A DNA stretch of 64,000 nucleotides from Zhongshania marina. Its GTDB lineage: Bacteria; Pseudomonadota; Gammaproteobacteria; Pseudomonadales; Spongiibacteraceae. The position numbers and the translations under genes were made by a program. Positions 37,023 to 45,963 of this stretch are shown here, piece by piece. The notes below the pieces were generated by a model, which was not told where the DNA came from, searched no databases, and was given only the letters and a program-made list of their open reading frames with translations. The stretch's first letter is position 1. The number at the start of each line of letters is the position of its first letter. Location: contig NZ_PQGG01000002.1 of assembly GCF_002915595.1 (NCBI RefSeq), positions 62,001-126,000 of the forward strand, in the 5' to 3' direction.

Positions 37023-38561
37023 TTATAAAATAGGATGATTAAACGCCAACCTAGCACCGTCTCGCTGAATGGCTTCAACTTCAAGCTTTTCAAGACACAC
37101 GTCAATTTCCTTGCCGATCAAACTAGCCATACGCACTTGCTCTAGCTTCGGCCATGTAGCGGTTAGCCCTGCGCGATAAACCTCTTGTATTTCATCGTCA
37201 TTGCGATATTGATAAAGCAATTTACGTAGCCGTAGATGCTGTAAATCTAGGGATATATTGATATCGCCAACATAGCTTTGATCGAGAATTTGATAAAACC
37301 CTCCCAAGGCAAAGTCTAACGGCCCCAACATGCCTTGATCGCCAGTCCAACGACGAACATTGCGAACCGACTCCTTTAAAACAGTGAAATACACACGCTT
37401 CAGCGAGCGAAACAGCGTTTCCTGGTATTTAGGGTTAAGCTCCATCGTGTAAAGCAGCCCCGCAGGATTAATCATGCTGACTATATAATGATTCACACCG
37501 TATAAACGCGAGAGCTTTTTAAATGGCAAATCTTCTGCCGTCGATCCATCCACCCAAAGTCGCCCCGGCAGATAGGCCTTAAGCCGTCCTCGGGAGTCTT
37601 TCGCCTCTAGTTGAACCGGCGGCGCCAAACCACTTGGTGACGACGACGCTTTTACCGCCGAGCGGATAGTTACATTGGGCGACGTCATCGCGTTCATCAA
37701 TCGCGATTTTTGATGTTTTTCATGAGGTGCAATAGATATATTAATATGGCGGCCAGTGTGCTCGTAGGCTTCTTCGAAAGTCACATCCCCAACAAACGAG
37801 TCAGTCATATCGTCCCGAGCTGAGGCCACTACACCACTAGAGCGCGCTCGCATCAATTCAGCAGCATTAAAAAACCGACCGTCATAACGCTTATTTTTAA
37901 AATGCGTGAGTAACTCGTCGTCTTTCAACGTGCCAATTTGCGCACTTACCCAAGAACCCGCACTAGCACCAGAAATAACTTTGGGTAGCAAGCCTGCGTC
38001 AAGCAGCGCATCCACGACACCGTGATGAAAATAAATCAAACCGGCGCCACCGCTAAGGCTAAGTGAAGAACGTCCATAGCAGTGGCTGGCGCGGCGAAAG
38101 AAATTCAATTTCTGCTCGCGACTGATCTCCGATTCTGGCGCATCTACTACACGATGCAGCGCATTAGCAATCAGCTCAACAAATTCAACTATGAGTTTTT
38201 TAGTGCCAAAACGAGCATGACTATAAAGCTTAGCACTACCCATACCGGCCATATTACCGTGGATACCCTCATTCAGAGTAAACAACAATTCCTCGTAATC
38301 ACCCTTATCCAAACAATCTTTCAAGCGCCGATAGCGCGTCATTATCTGATTAGAATCAAATAGCTCACTGTCATTAAGAGCCTTCCACTGCTCAGCACGG
38401 GAAATTAGGTCGTGCTCCATCGCTAGGCTTCGCCACTCGCTGTAATTAGCAGAAACCAGCATGGCTTTTTCAATCCGCGCTAACTTTTTGCTCTTTAGAG
38501 GATTGAACATTATGGCATTCCTGCTTTTACTAGCCGCGGCCATTCTTACATGCTGATTCAT
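37023..38561 (-). CDS. Patatin-like phospholipase/triacylglycerol lipase with DUF3336 domain
   Basis: 512 residues. N-terminal DUF3336-type region (about 30-150: EKAMLVSANYSEWRSLAMEHDLISRAEQWK) and a patatin domain with oxyanion loop SLSGGAGLIYFHHGVV, nucleophile Ser200 in ISGASAGSWV and Asp338 in LWVDGSTAEDLP. This architecture is that of yeast Tgl3/Tgl4 and plant SDP1 triacylglycerol lipases. It probably frees fatty acids from stored neutral lipid, fitting the wax-ester synthase at 52 kb. No signal peptide, so cytoplasmic. Its start overlaps the HSL-type hydrolase stop by four bases. An internal ATG at 38510 is an alternative start. Confidence 0.87.
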   Translation of the reverse strand: MNQHVRMAAASKSRNAIMFNPLKSKKLARIEKAMLVSANYSEWRSLAMEHDLISRAEQWKALNDSELFDSNQIMTRYRRLKDCLDKGDYEELLFTLNEGIHGNMAGMGSAKLYSHARFGTKKLIVEFVELIANALHRVVDAPESEISREQKLNFFRRASHCYGRSSLSLSGGAGLIYFHHGVVDALLDAGLLPKVISGASAGSWVSAQIGTLKDDELLTHFKNKRYDGRFFNAAELMRARSSGVVASARDDMTDSFVGDVTFEEAYEHTGRHINISIAPHEKHQKSRLMNAMTSPNVTIRSAVKASSSPSGLAPPVQLEAKDSRGRLKAYLPGRLWVDGSTAEDLPFKKLSRLYGVNHYIVSMINPAGLLYTMELNPKYQETLFRSLKRVYFTVLKESVRNVRRWTGDQGMLGPLDFALGGFYQILDQSYVGDINISLDLQHLRLRKLLYQYRNDDEIQEVYRAGLTATWPKLEQVRMASLIGKEIDVCLEKLEVEAIQRDGARLAFNHPIL

Positions 38562-39754
38562 AGGTGAGACTCCCCTTGCACTTTACAGAAATCGCGATAG
38601 CATTTTTCAAAATACATCTGTATCAAGCGATTCACCGCGTCACTTTGCGGGCAATGCCCCAAGTCAAACGCATGTTGCGCCCCAGGCACCAACAGATATT
38701 CAAAATCGTTTACCGATAACGCGGCTTGAGCATTCACAAAGGCCTCAGCTTCTTTGTAATCAATCAAGCAATCACTGCTGCCATGCACCATCAAACAAGA
38801 GGGCATATGCGGGCCAACATTATCTATTGGCGACGCCTGCCGCCACAGTGCTTCGCCGACCTGTTCCACCGCGCCAGGCATTACTTTGCTCTCGGTAAAC
38901 TCATCAATTTTAGGGTCATTAATAATGCCAAAACGATCAAGTAAGTCGTAGCGCCCATAGAATGGCGCGACAAGCTGCACGCTAGTATCACCATCAACAT
39001 ATTCTCGCCGTTGAGCTGCCGACATCAGACCCGTCAAAGCAGTCAAATGACCACCAGCAGAACCGCCGGTCACAGCCACAAAATCTCCCCTCCCACCGTA
39101 TTGCTCTGCGTTGGTTTTTATCCAATGTATCGCCGAAAGCACATCCACAATCATCGCTGGGTAACGGTGCTCAGGGCCAAGCCGATATTCGATATCACAC
39201 ACCAACCAACCTTGCTGCGCCATATCGTGAACTAGCGGCCGCCCCATCTGCCCTTTCTTACCCGTCACCCAGGCGCCACCATGAATATGAATTAAAATAG
39301 GTTTTGGTTCACCGTGGCCTGCCAATGCATAAATATCCAATCGCTGCGCTGACAAGTCCCCGTATGCCACGTCACGAATTATGTTTATTCCTCTCCGCTC
39401 GCAACGCAAAACCAACAGCCAACGCCAGATATCCTTTAGCGAAAGTGAGTAAGCCCCGTGCTCAACAACGCCGAGTCGCAGTGCCATTTCAGCAGTCAAA
39501 TTACGCACTTTAAACTGTCTCAGTAACGAGAAAATCGATATAGACAGCGCAACAAAAGCGGGACCTGCTACCCACGCTTCATTTCGCCAAGCTAAGACGA
39601 TCACCGCCACCACCACCGTAATTGGCACCACAAATAATTGCCCAGCAATACTTAGCGGCCAATATAACGCAGACCACACTTTAAGCTGACGATATCTCAG
39701 TGGTAACAAGCCTGAAAGTGACACCACTAAGAGAAAAAAAGCGATACTAGCCAT
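38558..39754 (-). CDS. Membrane-anchored HSL-family alpha/beta hydrolase
   Basis: 398 residues. Two to three hydrophobic segments at the N-terminus (about 3-18, 36-54, 60-78), then a hormone-sensitive-lipase type hydrolase: oxyanion HIHGGAW at 156-162, nucleophile Ser232 in GGSAGG, Asp328 in GSSDCLI and His361 in GAQHAF. Likely an esterase or lipase at the inner membrane. It forms a coupled two-gene unit with the patatin gene, pointing to neutral-lipid or acyl-ester turnover. The divergent neighbour is the amidohydrolase with the shared dyad in between. Confidence 0.87.
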   Translation of the reverse strand: MASIAFFLLVVSLSGLLPLRYRQLKVWSALYWPLSIAGQLFVVPITVVVAVIVLAWRNEAWVAGPAFVALSISIFSLLRQFKVRNLTAEMALRLGVVEHGAYSLSLKDIWRWLLVLRCERRGINIIRDVAYGDLSAQRLDIYALAGHGEPKPILIHIHGGAWVTGKKGQMGRPLVHDMAQQGWLVCDIEYRLGPEHRYPAMIVDVLSAIHWIKTNAEQYGGRGDFVAVTGGSAGGHLTALTGLMSAAQRREYVDGDTSVQLVAPFYGRYDLLDRFGIINDPKIDEFTESKVMPGAVEQVGEALWRQASPIDNVGPHMPSCLMVHGSSDCLIDYKEAEAFVNAQAALSVNDFEYLLVPGAQHAFDLGHCPQSDAVNRLIQMYFEKCYRDFCKVQGESHL

Positions 39755-40072
39755 TATCTATACCCGTCAAGCCACAATACAAAGTGTCAATATAAGAAAA
39801 ATAAGCATTAGTTATAAACGGCTTGGGCACCTAAGCTTGCTGAATAGCAAGCCCATCCATCTAGCTGAAATAGCAGCGCACTAGACTAGCCGTACAAGCG
39901 CATTTGATTTACCGGCCAATAACTGACAGTATGTCAATTATTAAGACGAAGTAACACAAAAAGCTTTGACAAATTTCTGCCATATGCGCAAACTATAACT
40001 GACTACTAGTTATTTTTACAGACACCAAATAAAAGCGTTGCCAGCTCTGCTGGCCCGAAAGGAGAAGCCAGT
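39755..40072. other. Divergent intergenic region HSL hydrolase / amidohydrolase
   Basis: 318 bp. It holds the most extended copy of the shared dyad (39918-39942) and the ribosome site GGAGAAG before 40073. I see nothing else of note. Confidence 0.6.
39918..39942. promoter_or_regulatory. Shared dyad operator, copy 2 (most symmetrical)
   Basis: Core AACTGACAGTATGTCAATT at 39921-39939. Symmetry runs further: AATAA on the left and TTATT on the right mirror each other, giving a 25-bp dyad with TGACA/TGTCA arms. 131 bp before the amidohydrolase start. Confidence 0.72.
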
Positions 40073-41380
40073 ATGAATATGAACGATATGGTCCTAATCA
40101 GTGTAGACGATCACTTGATTGAACCGCCAAATATGTTTGATCGCCACACCCCAGCAAAATTTAAAGGCCGTATGCCGCACGTTGTGCAAGGCCCGCAGGG
40201 CGAAGACATGTGGATGATCGGCAATATGCCAGTTCCAAATATTGCTCTGAACGCCGTAGCTGGTCGCCGCCCAGAGGAATACGGTTTTGAGCCCACCGGC
40301 TTTGCCCAACTCAGGAAAGGCACTTACGACGTACACGCGCGCATCGGCGATATGAACGTAAATGGACAATTAGCGGGCTTAAACTTCCCTTCTTTTGTCG
40401 GCGTAGGTGGTCAAACCCTAGAAAAAGTACAAGATCGTGAACTGGGTCTAGCCATTGTTCGTGCTTGGAACGATTGGCACATAGATGAATGGTGTGGCGC
40501 CTACCCTGGTCGCTTTATTCCGGTTGGTATCATCAGTAATTGGGATCCTATTGCCGCCGCCGAAGAAGTACGACGTATCGCCAAAAAAGGCTGCTACGCT
40601 ATTTCCTTCCCACCCAACCCGTCCCTGAGCAAATTGCCTAGCTTGCACAACCCAATTTGGGATCCGCTATGGAAGGCATGTAGTGATACTGGCGTGGTTG
40701 TGTGTTTGCACATCGCCGACGCATCAAACGCCGTACCGTCAATAGAGTCGCCCGTTGATGTCATGATCGCCAATATGCCGGTCTCTCTTTATGCAACAGC
40801 GACAGACCTTACCTTCTCACCAATTTTACGTAAATTCCCCGACATTCGTTTCGCCCTGTCTGAAGGCGGCGTGGGCTGGATTCCTCACTTCTTAGAGCGT
40901 ATTGACTATGTTCATGAACGCCATGTTTGGACCAACCAAGACTTTGGCGGAATGAAACCCAGTGAGCTATTCTTGAAGCACGTCTATACCTGCTTTATTG
41001 ACGATAAGGTCGGCATCAAAGTTCGCCACGACGCAGGTCTATCTAAAATGACGTGGGAATGTGATTACCCGCACTCAGATTCAACATGGCCCAAAGCGCC
41101 GGAAACACTGTGGCCAAGTATTAAAGACATTCCCGATGAGGAGATCGACATGATCACTCACTTGAATGCCATGAAGGCCTTCCAGTTCGACCCCTTCAAA
41201 CACATGAAGAAGGAAGACTGCACTGTCGGCGCTCTGCGCGCTCAAGCAGGTGACGTAGACCTAAGCTACACTAACACCGAGGGTAAAGGCGTACCACCTG
41301 CCGAGCACAGCGGCCCCGTTACCTTTGGTGACGTCACCGGCCAATTAACCAAAATGATTGATCTCGGTGCAAAAACATAA
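40073..41380 (+). CDS. Amidohydrolase-2 (ACMSD-like) family metal-dependent hydrolase or decarboxylase
   Basis: 435 residues of the aminocarboxymuconate-semialdehyde-decarboxylase-like amidohydrolase group. Metal ligands visible: Asp12-x-His14 in VDDHLIEP, His213 in VCLHIAD, and Asp331 in WECDYPHSDSTWP. It lacks a signal peptide. Proteins of this group decarboxylate or hydrolyse ring-cleavage and beta-keto compounds, so carbon-carbon or ester cleavage of a ring product is likely, substrate unknown. First gene of a plus-strand run with SDRs, thiolase, GMC oxidoreductase and a TonB receptor. A paralogous family member lies at 62045. Confidence 0.87.
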   Translation: MNMNDMVLISVDDHLIEPPNMFDRHTPAKFKGRMPHVVQGPQGEDMWMIGNMPVPNIALNAVAGRRPEEYGFEPTGFAQLRKGTYDVHARIGDMNVNGQLAGLNFPSFVGVGGQTLEKVQDRELGLAIVRAWNDWHIDEWCGAYPGRFIPVGIISNWDPIAAAEEVRRIAKKGCYAISFPPNPSLSKLPSLHNPIWDPLWKACSDTGVVVCLHIADASNAVPSIESPVDVMIANMPVSLYATATDLTFSPILRKFPDIRFALSEGGVGWIPHFLERIDYVHERHVWTNQDFGGMKPSELFLKHVYTCFIDDKVGIKVRHDAGLSKMTWECDYPHSDSTWPKAPETLWPSIKDIPDEEIDMITHLNAMKAFQFDPFKHMKKEDCTVGALRAQAGDVDLSYTNTEGKGVPPAEHSGPVTFGDVTGQLTKMIDLGAKT

Positions 41381-41455
41381 TCAGACGTCAATTTAGTCAG
41401 TCTTAAGACCACAAGCCTGTCCGCAAATGCGCGACGGGCTTTACATTAAATTAAC

Positions 41456-41474
41456 AACTGACACTATGTCATTT
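41456..41474 (+). promoter_or_regulatory. Shared dyad operator, copy 3
   Basis: AACTGACACTATGTCATTT, nearly symmetric (TGACA/TGTCA). It lies only 12 bp before the SDR start codon, so it would overlap the leader and could act as a roadblock or downstream operator. Confidence 0.65.
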
Positions 41475-41486
41475 AATGGAGCAGAC

Positions 41487-42350
41487 ATGGCCCTTCTTGA
41501 ACACAAAGTCGCAATTATCACTGGCGCAGGCCGAGGACTGGGCGAAGCCTATGCAAAGCTGCTTGCCGAGCATGGCGCGGCCGTAATTGTTAACGACCTA
41601 GGTAAAGACGAGACCGGACAATTTCTGGCCGAACAAGTCGCTCAAGCTATTGTTTCTAAAGGTGGTAAAGCCGCAGCAAACACCGCTGATATAGCCACTA
41701 TGGCGGGCGGTGCTTCGCTACTACAAACCGCTTTAGACAATTTTGGCTCAGCAGACATTCTCATTAATAACGCGGGCATTTTACGCGACAAGAGTTTTCT
41801 AAAACTGACCGAAAGCGATTGGGACAGTGTACTTGGCGTTAATCTAAAAGGCATGTTTACCGTCACCCAACCGGTATTTGCGTGGATGAAAGAGAACGGC
41901 GGCGGCGTTATTGTCAATACCAGCTCTACCTCTGGCTTAGTCGGCAACTTTGGACAATTAAACTACGCGGCAGCCAAAGCTGGTGTATTTGGTATGTCGA
42001 ATGTACTCACCATTGAAGGCGCTAAAGCAGGCATTCGGGTGTGGACACTCGCCCCCGCAGCAACCTCAGCTTTAACCGCCCCGCTAATGAACGACGAACA
42101 AAAGCAACTTCTCGACCCCGCTCACGTCGCCGAAGCCGTGCTGTATATGGTCAGCGAATTGTCAGGCGACAAAACCGGTCACTGCCTGTTTGCATCTGGC
42201 CAAAGCATTCGTGAACTAAAGTTGGTTTCTGCCGAGGGCATTCGCGGCAGAGGAGAAAATCGCGATTTAACTGCCGAGGGCATCGCCGCCGCCAGTGACG
42301 CAATTTTCCTTGATGCACCGACTATGGTGATCAACGACTTCGCGAAGTAG
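41487..42350 (+). CDS. Short-chain dehydrogenase/reductase (MFE-type hydroxyacyl-CoA dehydrogenase-like)
   Basis: 287 residues. Cofactor motif TGAGRGLG near the start, VNDLG for NAD preference, NNAG, Ser in NTSSTSG and YAAAK (Tyr-x3-Lys). The start resembles the dehydrogenase domain of peroxisomal multifunctional enzyme type 2, so a 3-hydroxyacyl-CoA substrate is plausible. The C-terminal 60 residues (SIRELKLVSAEGIRGRGENRDLTAEG) extend past the classical SDR fold. I chose ATG 41487 because GGAG lies five bases upstream; ATGs at 41466 and 41427 are in frame but lie in or before the dyad. It is followed after 60 bp by the SCP-x thiolase. Confidence 0.85.
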   Translation: MALLEHKVAIITGAGRGLGEAYAKLLAEHGAAVIVNDLGKDETGQFLAEQVAQAIVSKGGKAAANTADIATMAGGASLLQTALDNFGSADILINNAGILRDKSFLKLTESDWDSVLGVNLKGMFTVTQPVFAWMKENGGGVIVNTSSTSGLVGNFGQLNYAAAKAGVFGMSNVLTIEGAKAGIRVWTLAPAATSALTAPLMNDEQKQLLDPAHVAEAVLYMVSELSGDKTGHCLFASGQSIRELKLVSAEGIRGRGENRDLTAEGIAAASDAIFLDAPTMVINDFAK

Positions 42351-42410
42351 TTTCGCGTAGCAATGTGATTACAAATTAAATCGGCACCCATATATTTAAA
42401 GGCACACATT

Positions 42411-43592
42411 ATGAGCAAAGCATTAATCGCCGGCGTTGGCATGGTGAAATTCACTAAACCGGGAAAAAGCGAGGAGTACGACGTACTCGGCGCCCAAGCC
42501 GCTATCGCTGCATTAAAAGATGCTGGCATTGATTACCGCGATGTTCAACAAGCCTACGCCGGTTTTGTATTTGGTGACACCTGCTCAGGCCAAACAGCGC
42601 TCTATTCCGTTGGTTTAACTGGTATTCCGGTTATCAACGTCAACAACGCCTGTGCAACAGGTTCTACCGCGCTATTTCTGGCGCGCCAAGCCGTTGAATC
42701 TGGCGCCGTTGATGTTGCTTTGGCGGTAGGCTTCGAGCAAATGCCGAGCGGCGCCTTAGCCAGCAATACTAGTGACCGCAAAGCGACCACGGCACGCCTA
42801 GATCAAGCAGTAGCCAGTATTCAAGGCTGGGACGACAAAGCCATGCAGGCCGCACAATACTTCGGCGGCGCAGGACGTGAATATATGGAAAAGTACGGCG
42901 CAAGTGCCGACTTATTTGGCCGTGTGTCTGTTAAGGCTCGCGACCACGCCCGCCGCAATCCTTTTGCCATGTTTACCGACCCACTTAGTCTTGAACAGGT
43001 AATGAGTTCACCAGCTATCTTCGGGCCACTAACACGTTTAATGTGCTGCCCACCAACCTGTGGCGGCGCAGCCGTGCTAGTAGTGTCTGACAGCTATGCT
43101 AAAAAGAAAGGTTTAAGTAATTTAATTGAAATTGCTGCGATGTCTTTAACCACAGATACAGAGGCTAGTTTCAACAGCGGCAGCATGATCAATGTTATTG
43201 GCGCTGACGCGGCCAGACGCGCCTCCACGTCGGTATACGAACAATCTGGAATTTCTCCAGAAGATGTTGATCTCGTTGAACTTCACGACTGCTTTTCGAC
43301 GAATGAAATCATCAGCTATGAAGCCTTGGGCCTCTGCCCAGAAGGCGGCGCAGAAAAATTTGTGCACGATGGCGACAACACCTACGGCGGCAAAGTCGTA
43401 ACCAATCCATCCGGCGGTCTACTCTCTAAAGGACACCCATTAGGAGCCACTGGCTTGGCACAAATCACCGAATTAAGCTGGCATTTACGTGGCACTGCGG
43501 GCGAACGCCAAGTGCCCAATGCCAATATTGCCCTGCAACACAATATTGGCCTCGGTGGCGCTTGCGTAGTTTCGGTATTAAAACGCGCTTAA
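42411..43592 (+). CDS. SCP-x type thiolase (lipid-transfer protein/thiolase)
   Basis: 393 residues of the non-classical thiolase group. Nucleophile Cys81 is in NNACATGSTALF, followed by ELHDCFSTNEIISYEALGLCPEGG and His342 in LLSKGHPLGATG, with IGLGGACVVSVL at the end. SCP-x thiolases and Ltp-type aldolases cleave the side chains of sterols and other branched acyl-CoAs. Ltp aldolases need a DUF35/MaoC partner; no DUF35 protein is adjacent, so a plain thiolase reaction is more likely. AAAGG precedes the ATG. Between two SDR genes in the plus-strand run. Confidence 0.9.
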   Translation: MSKALIAGVGMVKFTKPGKSEEYDVLGAQAAIAALKDAGIDYRDVQQAYAGFVFGDTCSGQTALYSVGLTGIPVINVNNACATGSTALFLARQAVESGAVDVALAVGFEQMPSGALASNTSDRKATTARLDQAVASIQGWDDKAMQAAQYFGGAGREYMEKYGASADLFGRVSVKARDHARRNPFAMFTDPLSLEQVMSSPAIFGPLTRLMCCPPTCGGAAVLVVSDSYAKKKGLSNLIEIAAMSLTTDTEASFNSGSMINVIGADAARRASTSVYEQSGISPEDVDLVELHDCFSTNEIISYEALGLCPEGGAEKFVHDGDNTYGGKVVTNPSGGLLSKGHPLGATGLAQITELSWHLRGTAGERQVPNANIALQHNIGLGGACVVSVLKRA

Positions 43593-43629
43593 GCACCATT
43601 CATAACTGCGAGAATTAAAGGAATTACAC

Positions 43630-44316
43630 ATGGCATTACTCGACGGGAAAGTAATTGTTGTAACTGGTGCCAAGGGCAACCTTGGCGCTGCGATGATTAG
43701 CACCGCCCTTAGTGAAGGCGCGACCGTGATTGGCCTCGACTACGCGCAAATTGATTTTCAAGCAGACAAATTTGAAGGCTTTAGTGGCGTCGACCTCACC
43801 GATGTCGAGGCGACTACGGCAGCGTTCGCCCAGATACACACCAAGTATGGCCGCGTCGACGGCCTCGCCAATATTGCCGGTGGTTTTTGCTGGCAAACCC
43901 TCGCCGACGGCGAGCCTAACAGCTGGGACAAGATGTTTCGCATCAATGTGGTCACCGCCAGCAATGCCTGCCGCGCCGCACTGCCCGCACTGATTAAAGC
44001 GGCGGGCAAAATTGTTAATATCGGTGCCGCTGGCGCGACCAAAGCGGGCGCGGGCTTTGGCCCCTACGCCGCCTCAAAAGCCGGTGTTGCAAAGCTAACT
44101 GAGTCACTGGCCGAAGAATGCAAAACACAGAATGTGTGTGTGAATGCGGTATTGCCCAGTGTCATCGACACCCCGCTCAACCGCAGCGATATGCCAGACG
44201 CCGATTTCAGTAGCTGGGTAAGCCCCCAGCAGTTATCCGATGTTTTGTGCTTTTTGTTATCAAGTAAAGCGGATTCAATCACCGGCGCATTACTCCCCGT
44301 CACCGGACGAGTCTAA
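43630..44316 (+). CDS. Short-chain dehydrogenase/reductase (FabG-like)
   Basis: 228 residues, a compact classical SDR. TGAKGNLGAAM at the nucleotide site, GLDYA after the second strand, NIAGG, the Ser region NIGAAGATKAG and YAASK (Tyr-x3-Lys). It probably oxidises or reduces a hydroxyl/keto group in the same pathway as the neighbouring SDR and thiolase. AAAGGA eight bases before the ATG; 37 bp after the thiolase and 33 bp before the GMC gene, so within one operon. Confidence 0.88.
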   Translation: MALLDGKVIVVTGAKGNLGAAMISTALSEGATVIGLDYAQIDFQADKFEGFSGVDLTDVEATTAAFAQIHTKYGRVDGLANIAGGFCWQTLADGEPNSWDKMFRINVVTASNACRAALPALIKAAGKIVNIGAAGATKAGAGFGPYAASKAGVAKLTESLAEECKTQNVCVNAVLPSVIDTPLNRSDMPDADFSSWVSPQQLSDVLCFLLSSKADSITGALLPVTGRV

Positions 44317-44349
44317 AGTAATACACTAGTAAAGGAACTTATAAAAAGA

Positions 44350-45930
44350 ATGCAAAGTTTCGATTACATCATTGTTGGCGCCGGCTCTGCAGGCAGTGCC
44401 TTAGCCTACCGCCTAAGTGCCGATCCAAAATGCTCCGTTCTTCTACTGGAGTACGGAGGCATGGACCGCGATCCGTTTATACACATACCCCGCGGTTTCG
44501 CAAAAATTTTGCTCGGCGACAAGCTTATTCACCGCTACCCTATCGACCACAAAGGTTATGAGGGAACGAATGAGGAATGGGTTAGAGGTAAAGTATTAGG
44601 CGGCTCAAGCTCAGTCAACGGCCAAGTATATATGCGCGGTTTTGCAGCGGATTACGACGCCCTCGACATACCCGGCTGGGGCTGGAAAGAGATCGGTGGC
44701 GCCATGAAAGCAATGGAAGACCACGAACTAGGAGAAGCAGAGTTTCGCGGCATCGGTGGCCCGCTAAAAATCAGCCAACATCCGACACCATCAGCAATTT
44801 GCGATGCCTTTATCCACAGTGCGGAAATACTCGGCGCACCGCGCTGCGAAGACTTAAATAGCATTACTGATCAGGGCGCTGGCTACCAACCGCGAACCAT
44901 TTACAAAGGTCTTAGACAAAGTGCTGCAAAGGCCTTTTTAGGGCCAATTCGCCACCGCAAAAACCTCACTATAAAAACCCATAGCAATGTACAAAAAGTC
45001 ATTATTGAAGACAAAATTGCAAAGGGTGTGCGTGTGAAAACACGCAAAGGTGAACTGGTAAATTATTTCGCAAATAAAGAAGTTATTTTAAGTGCTGGCA
45101 CCGTTGCCACACCAAAACTTTTGCAACTCTCTGGTGTTGGTGATGAAGCGCTGCTGCGCTCATTGGGAATTGAAATTAAAGCTCACTCTCCTTTAGTCGG
45201 TCAAAACCTCATCGAACAACGCTGCGCGATGCCAAGGTTCGGCGTATCGCATGGCAGCTTAAATCACGACTTGCGACCACTTGGCTTGCTAAAAACCTTG
45301 TCAAAGTATATCGCGCTACGTGATGGACCTATCGCATACAGTGCCTTTGAGGTCAGCGCCCTAATCAAAACCGCAGAACACTTGCCACGCGCAAATGCTC
45401 AAATAGGTTTTACCCCAGTGTCTGTAGATCGCCACGGCACCTCAATCACCCCTGACAAAGAACCTGGGGTGTTAGCCTGCAGCTATATTCTCAAACCAAA
45501 AAGCCGTGGTTACTTACAAATTACTTCCAGCGACCCCGACGCACCAATGTATATCCAGCCTAATTATTTACAACATCCAGATGATCAAAAGGACTCTATT
45601 GATTTATTTAGATTAACCAGAAAGCTATTTAAAGCGCCGCCACTGCAGACCTACAACGTCACTGAAATGTCACCGGGGCGGCAAGTTGAAAGTGATGAAG
45701 AAATAATAAATTACTACCTAGAGATGGGCAATTCTGCATTACATGCAACCGGCACTTGCCAAATGGGTCGCGATGAAAAGTCTGTACTGAATGAAAAGCT
45801 ACAGGTACGCGGAATACAAAATTTAAGAGTTGTAGACTTATCAGTTTTCCCCGAAATGACGTCCGGAAATACCAATGCGCCAGCTATGGCTATTGGATGG
45901 CGGGCGGCAGATCTAATTCTAAGTAAATAA
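44350..45930 (+). CDS. GMC-family FAD oxidoreductase (choline/alcohol dehydrogenase-like)
   Basis: 526 residues. FAD site YIIVGAGSAGSALAYRLS, GMC signature KVLGGSSSVNGQVYMRG, LSAGTVATPKLLQLSGVG, and the catalytic pair His465 (ALHATGTCQMG) and Asn509 (SGNTNAPAMAIG). It oxidises an alcohol, passing electrons to a quinone or other carrier; chain length and similarity point to aliphatic or alicyclic alcohol dehydrogenases (AlkJ-like) as well as choline dehydrogenase. Context with an aldehyde dehydrogenase at 49-51 kb suggests alcohol to aldehyde to acid conversion. 34 bp before the TonB receptor. Confidence 0.9.
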   Translation: MQSFDYIIVGAGSAGSALAYRLSADPKCSVLLLEYGGMDRDPFIHIPRGFAKILLGDKLIHRYPIDHKGYEGTNEEWVRGKVLGGSSSVNGQVYMRGFAADYDALDIPGWGWKEIGGAMKAMEDHELGEAEFRGIGGPLKISQHPTPSAICDAFIHSAEILGAPRCEDLNSITDQGAGYQPRTIYKGLRQSAAKAFLGPIRHRKNLTIKTHSNVQKVIIEDKIAKGVRVKTRKGELVNYFANKEVILSAGTVATPKLLQLSGVGDEALLRSLGIEIKAHSPLVGQNLIEQRCAMPRFGVSHGSLNHDLRPLGLLKTLSKYIALRDGPIAYSAFEVSALIKTAEHLPRANAQIGFTPVSVDRHGTSITPDKEPGVLACSYILKPKSRGYLQITSSDPDAPMYIQPNYLQHPDDQKDSIDLFRLTRKLFKAPPLQTYNVTEMSPGRQVESDEEIINYYLEMGNSALHATGTCQMGRDEKSVLNEKLQVRGIQNLRVVDLSVFPEMTSGNTNAPAMAIGWRAADLILSK

Positions 45931-45963
45931 AAATATATTATTATATAAGCAAGGTGAATTACT

